DNA of 45,815 nucleotides from Candidatus Poribacteria bacterium. GTDB lineage: Bacteria; Poribacteria; WGA-4E; WGA-3G. The notes beneath the pieces were generated by a model. The model saw nothing but the letters and a program-made list of their open reading frames with translations, was not told where the DNA came from and ran no database searches. Shown here piece after piece: positions 23,884-32,709 of the stretch. A program made the position numbers and the translations under genes. Within the stretch, counting starts at the first letter, position 1. Each line of letters begins with the position of its first letter. The DNA lies in contig JAJDXV010000149.1 of the NCBI GenBank assembly GCA_022823085.1, positions 1-45,815 on the forward strand, in the 5' to 3' direction.

Positions 23884-25308
23884 ATGAAAATCTATAACTC
23901 GTTGAGTCGGCGATTGGAGGATTTTGAACCGCTAACCCCGGAGCAGGTCACGATTTACAGTTGCGGTCCCACCGTTTACGACTACATTCACATGGGCAAC
24001 GCTCGCACTGCTCTGGTAACCGATATTATTCGACGTTATCTTCTCTATAAAGGTTATAACGTCAAGCTGGTTCAAAATTTGACAGATATTGATGACAAGA
24101 TTATCAGGCGTGCAGATGAGTTAGGTGTCAGTGCGAAGCAACTTGCGTGCAAAAACTGTGAAGCTTTTTTTCAGGATTCGCTACGCCTCGGTATTCAACC
24201 TGCAGATGTGCATCCGAAAGCAACTGAACACATTCGAGAGATGATAGACCTAATTCAAATCCTGATTGACAAGGGCGCAGCTTACGTCATTGATGGAAGC
24301 GTCTATTATCGGGTGAATGCATTCGCGGATTACGGCAAACTTTCCCATCGAAAGCCGGAAGACTTACTCGCCGGCGCGCGCGTCGAAATCGATGAACGAA
24401 AAGAAGACCCACGAGATTTTGATATGTGGAAAGCTGCAAAACCCGGAGAACCCTCTTGGGACAGTCCCTGGGGTAAAGGTCGACCCGGATGGCACATTGA
24501 GTGCTCGGCTATGGCGATGAAACATCTCGGCGAAACGATTGACATCCATGCCGGCGGCGAAGACCTACTCTTCCCTCACCATGAAAATGAAATCGCGCAG
24601 AGCGAATTGGCGACCGGTGCTCCGTTCGCACGATACTGGATGCACGTCGCTTTCCTAAAAATTGATGGAAAACGGATGGGAAAATCGGAGGAGAACTTTA
24701 TTTTGCTCCGAGATGCCCTCGACCACTATCCCACCGAAGTCATTCGACACTTTCTTATTTCGGCACACTACCGACACCCGCTCGACTACAATCAAGAGAG
24801 TTTGACAAAATCAGAAGGCGCGCTCAGACGTTTGAACAATTGTTTGGACACTTTAAAAAAATACGATGCTGACATTGAACAGAATGAAACGGCGGATGTA
24901 CCGCTACAGCACGCCGTGCAGGAGATGAAAGCACAGTTTACGCAGGCAATGGATACCGACTTCAATACCGCACAAGCCTTGGGTGCCATTTTTACACTCG
25001 TCAGTGAAGTTAACAAATCACTCAGCACATTTGATGAAGCCAAAACACCGGTCCTCGCGCACGCATATCAAGCGTTAACCGAAACTTGTCAGGTCCTGGG
25101 TATCTATAATACTGAGATACAGGATAGCCCCGCTGATAACGAGGCGAAACTCGAACCGCTCGTTGACCTACTCTTGGAGGTAAGACAGGAGGCACGCAAC
25201 CGAAAAGATTGGGAGACATCCGATAAAATTCGTGACAGGTTGAAGGAGTTGAACGTTGAAATTCAGGATACGCCGCAAGGGGCAACTTGGAAATTTATAA
25301 CCAAGTAG
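23884..25308 (+). CDS. cysS: Cysteine-tRNA ligase
   Basis: CysRS charges tRNA-Cys. The zinc-site Cys in YSCGPTVYDYIHMGNAR overlaps the HIGH-like motif (HMGN). Other zinc and substrate residues are in GWHIECSAMAM and HAGGEDLLFPHHENEIAQSE, and the KMSKS-like motif is KRMGKSEENF, where Gly replaces the usual Ser. The C-terminal helical anticodon-binding domain includes RQEARNRKDWETSDKIRDRL. The start at ATG 23884 (MKIYNSLSRRLEDF) gives the family's standard N-terminus. A TTG at 23845 would add 13 residues encoded by the duplicated leader. It closes the radA-to-cysS cluster. Confidence 0.96.
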   Translation: MKIYNSLSRRLEDFEPLTPEQVTIYSCGPTVYDYIHMGNARTALVTDIIRRYLLYKGYNVKLVQNLTDIDDKIIRRADELGVSAKQLACKNCEAFFQDSLRLGIQPADVHPKATEHIREMIDLIQILIDKGAAYVIDGSVYYRVNAFADYGKLSHRKPEDLLAGARVEIDERKEDPRDFDMWKAAKPGEPSWDSPWGKGRPGWHIECSAMAMKHLGETIDIHAGGEDLLFPHHENEIAQSELATGAPFARYWMHVAFLKIDGKRMGKSEENFILLRDALDHYPTEVIRHFLISAHYRHPLDYNQESLTKSEGALRRLNNCLDTLKKYDADIEQNETADVPLQHAVQEMKAQFTQAMDTDFNTAQALGAIFTLVSEVNKSLSTFDEAKTPVLAHAYQALTETCQVLGIYNTEIQDSPADNEAKLEPLVDLLLEVRQEARNRKDWETSDKIRDRLKELNVEIQDTPQGATWKFITK

Positions 25309-25332
25309 ACAAACAACAAAGGAATCTATTCC

Positions 25333-26136
25333 ATGAGATTTATGAAATTTACAAAATTACTGCTCTGCAGCGTACTTGTACTTGTGCTCGCCGGATGCGG
25401 GTCCGACATACTTGAAGAAGAAGAAAATGAAACAGTCCTGACACCTACAGAGAAAAAAAGGATACCCAATTATTATCCGAATGCCATCGGTAATAGATGG
25501 GTTTATCGGCATTCCGACGGCTCCCAATGGACACGCGAGGTCACACGAGAACGCGCCCTGGCAGGAAGAATTTATCGCGTCTTTGACTACACACCCCCCA
25601 TTGAAAACCCTGAATTCGATTATCTGAGAGTCCCTTCCTATCGTATTACCCCACACCGCGTGTTATTCTTTGTCGGCGATGAAATTAATCGCTATTTTGA
25701 AACCGACCTCAAATCCCAACTCGAGGCTATATTTGCAGAAGATAATACGAAAATCCGTGTTAATGCTATATCCGCAAATGAACTCATCTTCTTTCGTATC
25801 CCACCAACAGGGCGATGGGATGTCTTAGATTTGAAGATCAAAGGGGATATTATTTTTGTCGATTTTAACCAGGGCGTTCCGTTTGAAATACATTTTCTCA
25901 TCAAAGGGGCAGCCATCGGCAGTGATCGCATAGAAACACCCGCTGGCATTTTTGAAAAAACTTCTAAAATTGAATACAATCTGCAAATCACAACAACCGT
26001 CGGTGAGGAAGAAGAAACAATTACAAGAAAGCAAACAGATACAATTTGGTTAGCCCCGGATGTCGGGATGGTCAAGATGGAAAATGAAAACGGAACAACC
26101 GAATTAATCGAATACGAACTACAAGAGGAACCGTAA
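25333..26136 (+). CDS. Hypothetical lipoprotein, 267 aa
   Basis: A lipoprotein signal peptide (residues 1-20, lipobox VLAGC) precedes a Glu-rich linker. A beta-rich domain opens with YYPNAIGNRWVYRHSDGS, a pattern seen in several uncharacterised bacterial lipoproteins. The end of the gene shares its stop with an ATG in a TAATG junction (26134-26138). AAAGGA is the ribosome binding site. It begins a cluster of four lipoprotein genes up to 28781. No enzymatic motif is visible; a structural or envelope role is inferred from the anchoring only. Confidence 0.8.
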   Translation: MRFMKFTKLLLCSVLVLVLAGCGSDILEEEENETVLTPTEKKRIPNYYPNAIGNRWVYRHSDGSQWTREVTRERALAGRIYRVFDYTPPIENPEFDYLRVPSYRITPHRVLFFVGDEINRYFETDLKSQLEAIFAEDNTKIRVNAISANELIFFRIPPTGRWDVLDLKIKGDIIFVDFNQGVPFEIHFLIKGAAIGSDRIETPAGIFEKTSKIEYNLQITTTVGEEEETITRKQTDTIWLAPDVGMVKMENENGTTELIEYELQEEP

Positions 26137-26285
26137 TGTACAATCCCGAAGATTTTGATAATGACCGACATTGGTATCGGAGCAGGGGCATTTCGTTTCC
26201 TGATGACGTTGATTCTCGGGACGAAAAGATTCACAGTTTCACACCAAAACCCATACGTTCTCACAATAAATCAGGGAGAAAAATT

Positions 26286-27323
26286 ATGCCTACCACCAAG
26301 GGTCCCTTAAATAGCAATAATCCGAAAGCCTATCCATTTCCACGCCTGCTAACACATCTGCTGCCAGTCTTTATTATTGGCTGTCTCTGCTTCAGTGGAT
26401 GCACCGTTATGAAAGAAGCACAGCACCGCCGGGAAGAACGCCTAAAAAAACAGAGGGACGATCAGTATCTAATGTTAGCAGCCTCTAAAGATGAAATCGT
26501 TCCAATCGGAGAAGGATCACGAACCTGGGGAAGTGCGCACTACACCATTACTTTCGCTGAAGATTTAAAAGAAGATGCGAATTTTGATGAAATTTCAGAG
26601 CGGAGCATCTATGCCGACAGCGCTCTCTCCTATATGGAAAGTCTTTACAACGAAATGAATGCTGTTTTCGGATTCCAACCTGAGCATAAAATTCATGTAA
26701 CGCTGCATAAAATTTATAGGGGCACAACAAGTGTGGCTACCACTACCACACAATATAAGTATGAGAGACAGGGGAACACCACACTGAAATCTGTGACCGG
26801 CATCAAGATGGATTTTCCCATACCCATGTACGAAAAACCGACGACCCGAGTCCATGAACTTACGCACGCTTTTACAAACATCTACTTCCTACCGACTTGG
26901 TTCAACGAAGGAATCGCCGTCCTGATGGAAACGGAATGGGGGAAAGCCGGATTGCACAAGAAATTCGACAGTCTTGAGACGTATTTAAAGCGTAATATGG
27001 ATGGTATCAACGACCTTGAAGATTGGGCAACCCACGGCGGGAGTTCACAACTCACCCAATGGCGATATCGTTACGCTTATACCATCGTTTCAGAACTTCG
27101 GAAAAGGTACGGACCCGATTTCTATATCAAAGTCTTCCGTCTGATGGATGCCGACCAGCTCCACAACAAATTACCCAGCAAAATGTCGACAAGCTTCCTC
27201 GTCTATTATCTCAGCCAAGCAGCAGGAACCGACTTAACACCATTTTTTACCGATCTCGCTTTCAAAGTCCAAAAACTAACAAAAGCAGAAATAATCCAGA
27301 ATATCCAACAAATGAACCGCTAA
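26286..27323 (+). CDS. Lipoprotein zinc metallopeptidase (peptidase MA-like)
   Basis: An HExxH motif (HELTH at residues 190-194) and a downstream glutamate in WFNEGIAVLME (Glu208) form a gluzincin zinc site, as in the peptidase MA-like family. A signal peptide with lipobox CFSGC indicates membrane anchoring, so it acts in the envelope. I choose the ATG at 26286 because GGGAG lies seven bases upstream and the signal peptide then sits near the N-terminus. The open frame extends back to an ATG at 26136 that overlaps the preceding stop, which would put 50 hydrophilic residues before the signal. The substrate is unknown. Confidence 0.82.
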   Translation: MPTTKGPLNSNNPKAYPFPRLLTHLLPVFIIGCLCFSGCTVMKEAQHRREERLKKQRDDQYLMLAASKDEIVPIGEGSRTWGSAHYTITFAEDLKEDANFDEISERSIYADSALSYMESLYNEMNAVFGFQPEHKIHVTLHKIYRGTTSVATTTTQYKYERQGNTTLKSVTGIKMDFPIPMYEKPTTRVHELTHAFTNIYFLPTWFNEGIAVLMETEWGKAGLHKKFDSLETYLKRNMDGINDLEDWATHGGSSQLTQWRYRYAYTIVSELRKRYGPDFYIKVFRLMDADQLHNKLPSKMSTSFLVYYLSQAAGTDLTPFFTDLAFKVQKLTKAEIIQNIQQMNR

Positions 27324-27347
27324 TGCTTCAGAAACTTTATTCACATC

Positions 27348-27438
27348 TTTGTAGCGTAGGCTGTCAGCCTGCGTAATGCCTTTGTAGCGTAGGCTGTCAG
27401 CCTGCGTAATGCCTTTGTAGCGTAGGCTGTCAGCCTGC
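27348..27438. repeat. 33-bp tandem repeat, 2.8 copies, with palindromic core
   Basis: The unit TTTGTAGCGTAGGCTGTCAG plus CCTGCGTAATGCC occurs at 27348-27380 and 27381-27413, with a partial third copy at 27414-27438. Each unit holds CGTAGGC-TGTCA-GCCTGCG, a hairpin with one U-G pair. The array lies between the metallopeptidase and discoidin-like genes. Single related hairpins occur at 14371 (inside a MITE) and 40870. Confidence 0.85.
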
Positions 27439-27458
27439 ACAAACAAAAAGGAGTAAAA

Positions 27459-28085
27459 ATGATTTACCGATTCACAAGTTTTTTCACAATGCTCTGTCTC
27501 TCTGCAACCCTCATCGGGTGTAGCGCGCTCTTTTCAGAGCAAGAATGGAGCGAAAATTATGCCCTTATGGAAGGCGTACAGTCAACAACACCACAAGCAA
27601 TTGATGGTAAGGTAAGCACTATTGGTGAAGCCGTCTTTCCCGCTGAAGTCGCAGCGATGAGCCCAGCTTCTGAAGTCATAATCACCCTACCGGAAAAGAA
27701 ACTCATCCGCCGTATTGTCGTACACTCGGATAACCTATTAGAATTTGACATCCACATGGACAAAGGCAGTCTTACCAGCAACAGAGACTGGGCATTGGTT
27801 AAAGAAGTCAAAAGCGTCAAAAGTAACCCTATGCAACTCTCAATTCTGGCACCGTTTCCAACAAACAGAGTCCGGCTGAGAGTATTGCAAACCAAAGATG
27901 ACGCGCTAAAGGCGCGCGAGTTCGGTTCGCGTAATCCAGGCTATAGACGGATGTCCAACCGCCGCGCGGCTGGCAAAATCCGAGAGATTGAACTCTACGG
28001 CTACAAAACCGCTGAACAGGTAGCAGCCGAAGATGCTTCGGAGAGTCGTGAGAAAGAACTTGATGATTTACTCGACTTAGAGTAA
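27459..28085 (+). CDS. Discoidin-like lipoprotein, 208 aa
   Basis: A lipobox (TLIGC, Cys21) follows a hydrophobic signal. The body has the outline of a discoidin or F5/8 type C jelly-roll: VIITLPEKKLIRRIVVHSDN, WALVKEVKS, NRVRLRVLQT and the closing IREIELYGYKT. Such domains often bind carbohydrate or lipid head groups; this assignment is from pattern, not proof. GGAG precedes the ATG. The next gene has the same architecture, suggesting a duplicated pair. Confidence 0.72.
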   Translation: MIYRFTSFFTMLCLSATLIGCSALFSEQEWSENYALMEGVQSTTPQAIDGKVSTIGEAVFPAEVAAMSPASEVIITLPEKKLIRRIVVHSDNLLEFDIHMDKGSLTSNRDWALVKEVKSVKSNPMQLSILAPFPTNRVRLRVLQTKDDALKAREFGSRNPGYRRMSNRRAAGKIREIELYGYKTAEQVAAEDASESREKELDDLLDLE

Positions 28086-28187
28086 AATGGAAATATGCAA
28101 CCGAGGCGGTTGTTGCCAATACCGTCTCAACTTCACAATACCATCGAGGACCGGATTTTTTCCGCTCCAAAGAACAAGGAGGCAATT

Positions 28188-28781
28188 ATGCGTTTTGTCT
28201 TATTAGTGATGGCTCTCTGTGTGGTCATCGGGATGTCAGGATGTATCCTCGCATCAAACCCTGACTATAACTGGAGTAAAAATATCGCACTGGACGCGGC
28301 AAGTGAGGATACCAAATTCCACGACGATAATATGTACTCGGTTGGAGAGACAGGACCTATTCTCGAAGATGAGAAGGATGAAGCATCACAACAAGAGTCT
28401 GACAACTACACTGAAGCAGTCCTTAAATGGCGGAATCCACAAAAGATTCAACAGGTTGTCGTGAAAGCCGAACCGGGGCAAATGGAATTCTTCGCAGCGC
28501 AGTATATCAATGAAGACGGCGAATGGATCACAATAAAAGAGGTCCGGGATAACATGCGTCCGACTTATCGGTTCACCTTGAGAGACCCGATCATGACGAC
28601 GAAGTTCCGTCTGAAAGTGCCGCGGCGTTCGGATTCTCGACGCGTCGGTGGACAGAAACGCTCCACACGCGGTGAAACCGGTGCCCCGAGTGCAGGCGAA
28701 TACAAGCAAATCCAAGAAATTGAACTCTATTATGCACTGCCATCTGAAGAAACAGCGGAAGCAGGAACGGCGGAACAGTAG
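28188..28781 (+). CDS. Discoidin-like lipoprotein, 197 aa, paralogue of the preceding gene
   Basis: The ATG at 28188 has AAGGAGG upstream, and the product begins with a signal peptide and lipobox (MSGC, Cys19). An in-frame ATG at 28095 would add 31 residues before the signal and is unlikely. The body repeats the layout of the previous gene, with VLKWRNPQKIQQVVVKAEPG, TTKFRLKVPRRS and IQEIELYYALP. It is longer by an acidic segment at about 50-70. Function is unknown; carbohydrate or surface binding is an inference. Confidence 0.72.
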   Translation: MRFVLLVMALCVVIGMSGCILASNPDYNWSKNIALDAASEDTKFHDDNMYSVGETGPILEDEKDEASQQESDNYTEAVLKWRNPQKIQQVVVKAEPGQMEFFAAQYINEDGEWITIKEVRDNMRPTYRFTLRDPIMTTKFRLKVPRRSDSRRVGGQKRSTRGETGAPSAGEYKQIQEIELYYALPSEETAEAGTAEQ

Positions 28782-28837
28782 TGTTTATAGACATCCCCAC
28801 CGAGGGCATTCTATCGGTACATCGCGCAAGGTGAATT

Positions 28838-30043
28838 ATGCTCCCTAATGAGACGATCAGCCTCATTCATCTAAATATGATTCAAGGTGTCGGACTAAAA
28901 ACTATTCAAATCTTGCGTGATGTTTTTGGGAGCGCAGCGCACGCGCTTCAGGCGACATCCGATGAACTCAGCAAGATAGATCGGCTTACGCCTGCTATGC
29001 GGGACCTCTTGCAGCGTAAACCGGTTCAATACCCGATAGAACGTGAATTGGAACTAATAGAAGAATACGGCTGTCAGGTGCTGACGCTTTATGATACCGC
29101 ATATCCCGCACTTTTGAAGGAAATTGATACACCACCGATCGTGATTTATATTAGAGGTGAACTGACATCAGAAGATTCACTGAGCCTCGCGCTCGTCGGT
29201 TCTCGTGACGCGAAGGATTACGGGAGGAAAGCGAGTTATCGGTTGAGTTATCAACTTGCACAGCGTGGATTGACAATCGTCAGTGGTTTAGCAAAAGGGA
29301 TCGATACCGCAGCACACCGAGGGGCTCTGGAATCCGGGGGGAGAACAGTCGCCGTTATGGGAAGCGGCTTGAGCTTCGTCTATCCGGCAGCGAATACCGA
29401 TCTCGCTGAGAAAATTACGGCATCCGGGGCACTCATTTCCGAATTTCCGATGGAGACCACACCGAAACCGAACAACTTTCCACGGCGTAACCGTATCATT
29501 AGTGGATTGACACTCGGAACGGTCGTCGTGGAAGCCTCGAACCGTAGCGGCGCGCTTATTACCGCACGCCTCGCTGGCGAACAGGGTAGGGAAGTGTTCG
29601 CTGTACCCGGTGAGATATTTTCCGAACTCTCAACCGGCACTCACAGGCTGATCAATAACGGCGCGAAACTCGTCAATACCGTCGATGATCTCCTCAACGA
29701 GTTACCACGGTACGCAGTCAGCCAGATACAGTCCGCCGCATCCGCATCACCGATGTCGAATGTAGAAACCCAACCTTCTCCAGAAGCACCCGTCGTTGAG
29801 AAGCGTACCGCCGCGCAACCCTCCATCGAAGTGGAACAACCCTCCCAGGTCACGCCTCCACCCGATTTAACGCCAGATGAGAAGACTGTCTTCGATGCCA
29901 TTGAAGACCCGTCATCCCATATTGACACCATCGTGCGCGCAACGCAACTCCCGATCGGTCAGGTTTCAAGTGTACTGCTGATGTTGGAACTCAAGGGCAT
30001 CGTCCAGCAACTACCGGGAAAACAATTCACTAAGAGTGGTTAG
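28838..30043 (+). CDS. dprA: DNA-processing protein DprA
   Basis: DprA protects incoming single-stranded DNA and loads RecA during natural transformation. An N-terminal helix-hairpin-helix-like segment (LNMIQGVGLKTIQILRDVFG) precedes the Rossmann-like core, with LALVGSRDAKDYGRKASYRL, IVSGLAKGIDTAAHRGALES, FPRRNRIISGL and VVVEASNRSGALITARLA. A low-complexity Pro/Ser linker (about 300-345) leads to a C-terminal winged helix (about 345-400). At 401 residues it is typical. No com genes are visible nearby, so competence itself is not shown. Confidence 0.94.
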   Translation: MLPNETISLIHLNMIQGVGLKTIQILRDVFGSAAHALQATSDELSKIDRLTPAMRDLLQRKPVQYPIERELELIEEYGCQVLTLYDTAYPALLKEIDTPPIVIYIRGELTSEDSLSLALVGSRDAKDYGRKASYRLSYQLAQRGLTIVSGLAKGIDTAAHRGALESGGRTVAVMGSGLSFVYPAANTDLAEKITASGALISEFPMETTPKPNNFPRRNRIISGLTLGTVVVEASNRSGALITARLAGEQGREVFAVPGEIFSELSTGTHRLINNGAKLVNTVDDLLNELPRYAVSQIQSAASASPMSNVETQPSPEAPVVEKRTAAQPSIEVEQPSQVTPPPDLTPDEKTVFDAIEDPSSHIDTIVRATQLPIGQVSSVLLMLELKGIVQQLPGKQFTKSG

Positions 30044-30080
30044 CAAATTATCTCATAACAGAAAGAAAATGAGACATTGA

Positions 30081-30320
30081 ATGGAAAAGAACCTAACTTT
30101 TCAATATGACAGAGATACCGATATTTTGTATGTAAACACTTGTACGTCGTATCCAGAACAGGAGAGCGAAGAACTACCTGACGAGATCATCGCGCGTTTC
30201 AATCCAAACACCGGTGACATCGAGAATCTTGAGGTTTTATTCTTCTCCACACGCTTGTTGCGCGAGGAACTGTTTCAACTGCCGATTTCTGCCCGTTTGC
30301 AATTAAACAAAGCGTCTTAG
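30081..30320 (+). CDS. DUF2283-family small protein, 79 aa
   Basis: The sequence FQYDRDTDILYVNT, followed by an acidic segment, then IIARFNPNTGDIENLEVLFF, matches the pattern of DUF2283 proteins (short beta hairpins with the YDxxxDxLYV opening). Such proteins are common in bacteria and have no established role. It lies 37 bases after dprA and shares the strand with tsaD, which starts about 140 bases later. The intervening A-rich DNA contains a weak ACGCA/TGCGT hairpin. Confidence 0.72.
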   Translation: MEKNLTFQYDRDTDILYVNTCTSYPEQESEELPDEIIARFNPNTGDIENLEVLFFSTRLLREELFQLPISARLQLNKAS

Positions 30321-30459
30321 AGGACAGCACCACACGGAAGAACCTGACTAAAACCGAACCTGAACCGACAGACCCTAATCCATCGGAAAAAAAAATATAA
30401 CGCAGATTTTTGCGTACAAAAAAAATTAACTGCATCCAAATCTACTTATTCGGAAAAAA

Positions 30460-31515
30460 ATGAAAATACTCGGCATTGATACTTCATGTGATGAAACAGC
30501 TGCTGCAGTCGTTGTTGACGGCAAAGAAGTGCTTTCCAATATCGTCGCTTCACAAATCAAAGTGCATCAAGAATACGGCGGCGTTGTCCCAGAACTCGCA
30601 TCCCGCAAACACATTGAAGCCATCAACTACATCGTCCATAAAGCATTGGCGGAAGCAGATGTTACATTCAAAGACCTCCAAGCGATCGCGGTGACAAATC
30701 GTCCCGGATTAATCGGGGCACTGCTGGTCGGTGTCGCAGCAGCAAAGAGTCTCGCCTATTGCCACAACTTACCACTCCTCGGTATTAATCATATTGAAGG
30801 ACATATCTACGCCAATTATATGGTACACGATGCCCTAACATTTCCACATATCTGTCTCACTGTTTCCGGCGGACATACGCTACTCGTGGAGGTTCACGAA
30901 GGATGGCGATACAAAGTCTTGGGCAGCACACAAGACGATGCTGCCGGTGAAGTCTACGATAAAGTTGCGAAGTATCTCGGACTCGGCTTCCCCGGCGGTA
31001 AGATCATTGACGATCTCGCACAGAAAGGGAACCCTTCAGCGATAGATTTTCCGAGACCGATGCGGAACAGTGGGGACTACCAGTTCAGCTTTAGCGGTAT
31101 CAAAACATCCGTACGTTATTTTGTGGAGAAGGCACAGCGCGCAGGTATACTCGTTGAAAACGGACAAGAAGATGCCAAGGGGACAAACCCTGATTCAGTA
31201 ACCGTCGAAGATATTGCCGCCAGTTTCCAAGCCGCTGTTGTCGATGTGCTAACCTACAAATCAGTTGCAGCTGCGAAATCCACCGGCGCTAAAACGATAA
31301 CGTTGACAGGTGGAGTCGCCGCAAACAGCGCGCTTCGCGCTTCGCTGAAAACCGCGGCGGCGGAGATCGGCACGCAAGTCTACTATCCACCCATGAACCT
31401 GTGTACAGATAACGGCGCAATGATTGCAGGGATTGCTTATCAGAAATATCAACAAGGACTCCGAGACAACCTTTCTCTCAACGCAGCAGCGAACGGTTCT
31501 ATTGTTGATGTCTAA
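30460..31515 (+). CDS. tsaD: tRNA N6-adenosine threonylcarbamoyltransferase TsaD
   Basis: TsaD transfers the threonylcarbamoyl group to A37 of ANN-decoding tRNAs. Conserved parts are ILGIDTSCDETAAAVV, YGGVVPELASRKHIE, the metal-binding histidines in GINHIEGHIYANYM, VSGGHTLLVEV and the C-terminal TDNGAMIAGIAY. The 351 residues match the family. The partner enzyme gene tsaC follows after 15 bases, so both t6A synthesis steps are in one unit. TsaB and TsaE are not in this window. Confidence 0.97.
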   Translation: MKILGIDTSCDETAAAVVVDGKEVLSNIVASQIKVHQEYGGVVPELASRKHIEAINYIVHKALAEADVTFKDLQAIAVTNRPGLIGALLVGVAAAKSLAYCHNLPLLGINHIEGHIYANYMVHDALTFPHICLTVSGGHTLLVEVHEGWRYKVLGSTQDDAAGEVYDKVAKYLGLGFPGGKIIDDLAQKGNPSAIDFPRPMRNSGDYQFSFSGIKTSVRYFVEKAQRAGILVENGQEDAKGTNPDSVTVEDIAASFQAAVVDVLTYKSVAAAKSTGAKTITLTGGVAANSALRASLKTAAAEIGTQVYYPPMNLCTDNGAMIAGIAYQKYQQGLRDNLSLNAAANGSIVDV

Positions 31516-31530
31516 TGGAGGAATCGGATT

Positions 31531-32142
31531 TTGGAAACAGACGTGTGTGTTGAAGCCGTACAATGTCTGAAATCGGGCGGTATTATTGCCATTCCCACCG
31601 ACACCGTTTACGGAATTGGCGCGGATCCTTTCAATCCAGATGCCATCCAAAAACTCTATACTTTCAAAGGACGACCAGACGGTAAACCGATCCCGCTCGT
31701 TCTCAGTTCGGTTGACGATGTGCATCGTGTTGCCCAAAACTTACCCGATTACTTCTTTCACCTCACAGATCGGTTTTGGCCCGGTGGTTTGACGATTATC
31801 GTTGCGGCAAAGAACCTACTGCCTGTACTGACAGCCGGTGGTAATACCGTCGGCGTGCGAATTCCAGATAACCCGCTCCTTCTACAGATCCTCCAAGAAT
31901 TTGGTGGACCCGCAGCGATAACAAGCGCGAATCTATCAGGCGAAGCACCAGCCACCTCACCAGAAGAAATCAGTGAAGAACTCGCTTCGCGAATTGATCT
32001 GATTGTCGATGGGGGCAAGACACCGGGACCCATCCCGTCTACGGTGTACGACATCTCCATCTCACCGCCGGTGATCAGACGACACGGTGTGATTTCAGAA
32101 GAGACCCTCGCTAAGGAGTTTAAGTGCTACAACAAGCTTTAA
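31531..32142 (+). CDS. tsaC: L-threonylcarbamoyladenylate synthase (Sua5/YciO/YrdC type)
   Basis: This enzyme makes the threonylcarbamoyl-AMP used by TsaD. The opening AVQCLKSGGIIAIPTDTVYG, the lysine-arginine motif KGRPDGKPIPLVLS, RFWPGGLTIIV, VGVRIPDNPLL and ITSANLSGEAPA are all family hallmarks. The start is a TTG at 31531, with GGAGGA 11 bases upstream. It is a short form with only the YrdC domain (203 residues), lacking the Sua5 C-terminal domain. Its last 19 bases overlap the next gene. Confidence 0.95.
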   Translation: METDVCVEAVQCLKSGGIIAIPTDTVYGIGADPFNPDAIQKLYTFKGRPDGKPIPLVLSSVDDVHRVAQNLPDYFFHLTDRFWPGGLTIIVAAKNLLPVLTAGGNTVGVRIPDNPLLLQILQEFGGPAAITSANLSGEAPATSPEEISEELASRIDLIVDGGKTPGPIPSTVYDISISPPVIRRHGVISEETLAKEFKCYNKL

Positions 32143-32708
32143 AGCAACTGCTGCAATTCTTAGCCACACCCACCGGCAATTGGGTCGCACTCGGTGTCAT
32201 CAGCTTCATCGTATTGGCGGTTGTTTATCACAAAAAAAGCAGGATTCCCGGACTAACGGTAGAGGTGATGCCAGAGGACACATGGTTCATCAATCGAGAC
32301 GATAATCACCGCCTCGCTATCGTTGTCTCCTTACATCTGATTAACAAATCAAGCACGCCAATCCGGATTCGGAACTGTAAATTAAGCGGTTATTCACCGA
32401 AACCGCCACCCGAAAAATTGGTCTTAGAGGGACCCGATACGAGTGTTGAACTTACCTACCCGAAGTATGACCTCTTCGCGGGGGCAGGCGGACACCCTTC
32501 CGAACACACCTCAGAGTATGTTCTCAACCCCTACACGGAACAACGGATGTGGGTCTTCTACCACTCTGGCATCGTTACAATGACGAATATGCTCCGCGCA
32601 CCGATTGTGATTAAGGATATGAACCGGAAACGCAAGTCCATCCAAGTCGCAGTGCCTCGCAATATGGAACAAATTCAAATTTATCGCGAGGCAGCGACGC
32701 GGTGGTAA
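32124..32708 (+). CDS. Hypothetical protein with one N-terminal membrane segment, 194 aa
   Basis: The GTG start at 32124 has AAGGAG at ideal distance and overlaps the tsaC end, indicating translational coupling. One hydrophobic segment (about 19-37, NWVALGVISFIVLAVVYH) is followed by a hydrophilic beta-rich domain. It contains an immunoglobulin-like strand pattern (HRLAIVVSLHLINKSSTPIR), and the C-terminal part is basic. No enzyme motif is seen. It is convergent with the oxidoreductase gene, with only one base between the two stops. I do not recognise the family. Confidence 0.75.
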   Translation: MLQQALKQLLQFLATPTGNWVALGVISFIVLAVVYHKKSRIPGLTVEVMPEDTWFINRDDNHRLAIVVSLHLINKSSTPIRIRNCKLSGYSPKPPPEKLVLEGPDTSVELTYPKYDLFAGAGGHPSEHTSEYVLNPYTEQRMWVFYHSGIVTMTNMLRAPIVIKDMNRKRKSIQVAVPRNMEQIQIYREAATRW

Positions 32709-32709
32709 T

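Noticed and set aside
26136..26285. Possible 50-residue N-terminal extension of the metallopeptidase from the TAATG junction
   Set aside because: A signal peptide would then lie inside the protein; the ATG at 26286 has a better ribosome binding site. Coupling at the TAATG overlap remains possible.
30381..30430. ACGCA/TGCGT hairpin flanked by A runs, possible terminator
   Set aside because: The stem is only five pairs, and the run of T is on the minus strand, where no gene ends.
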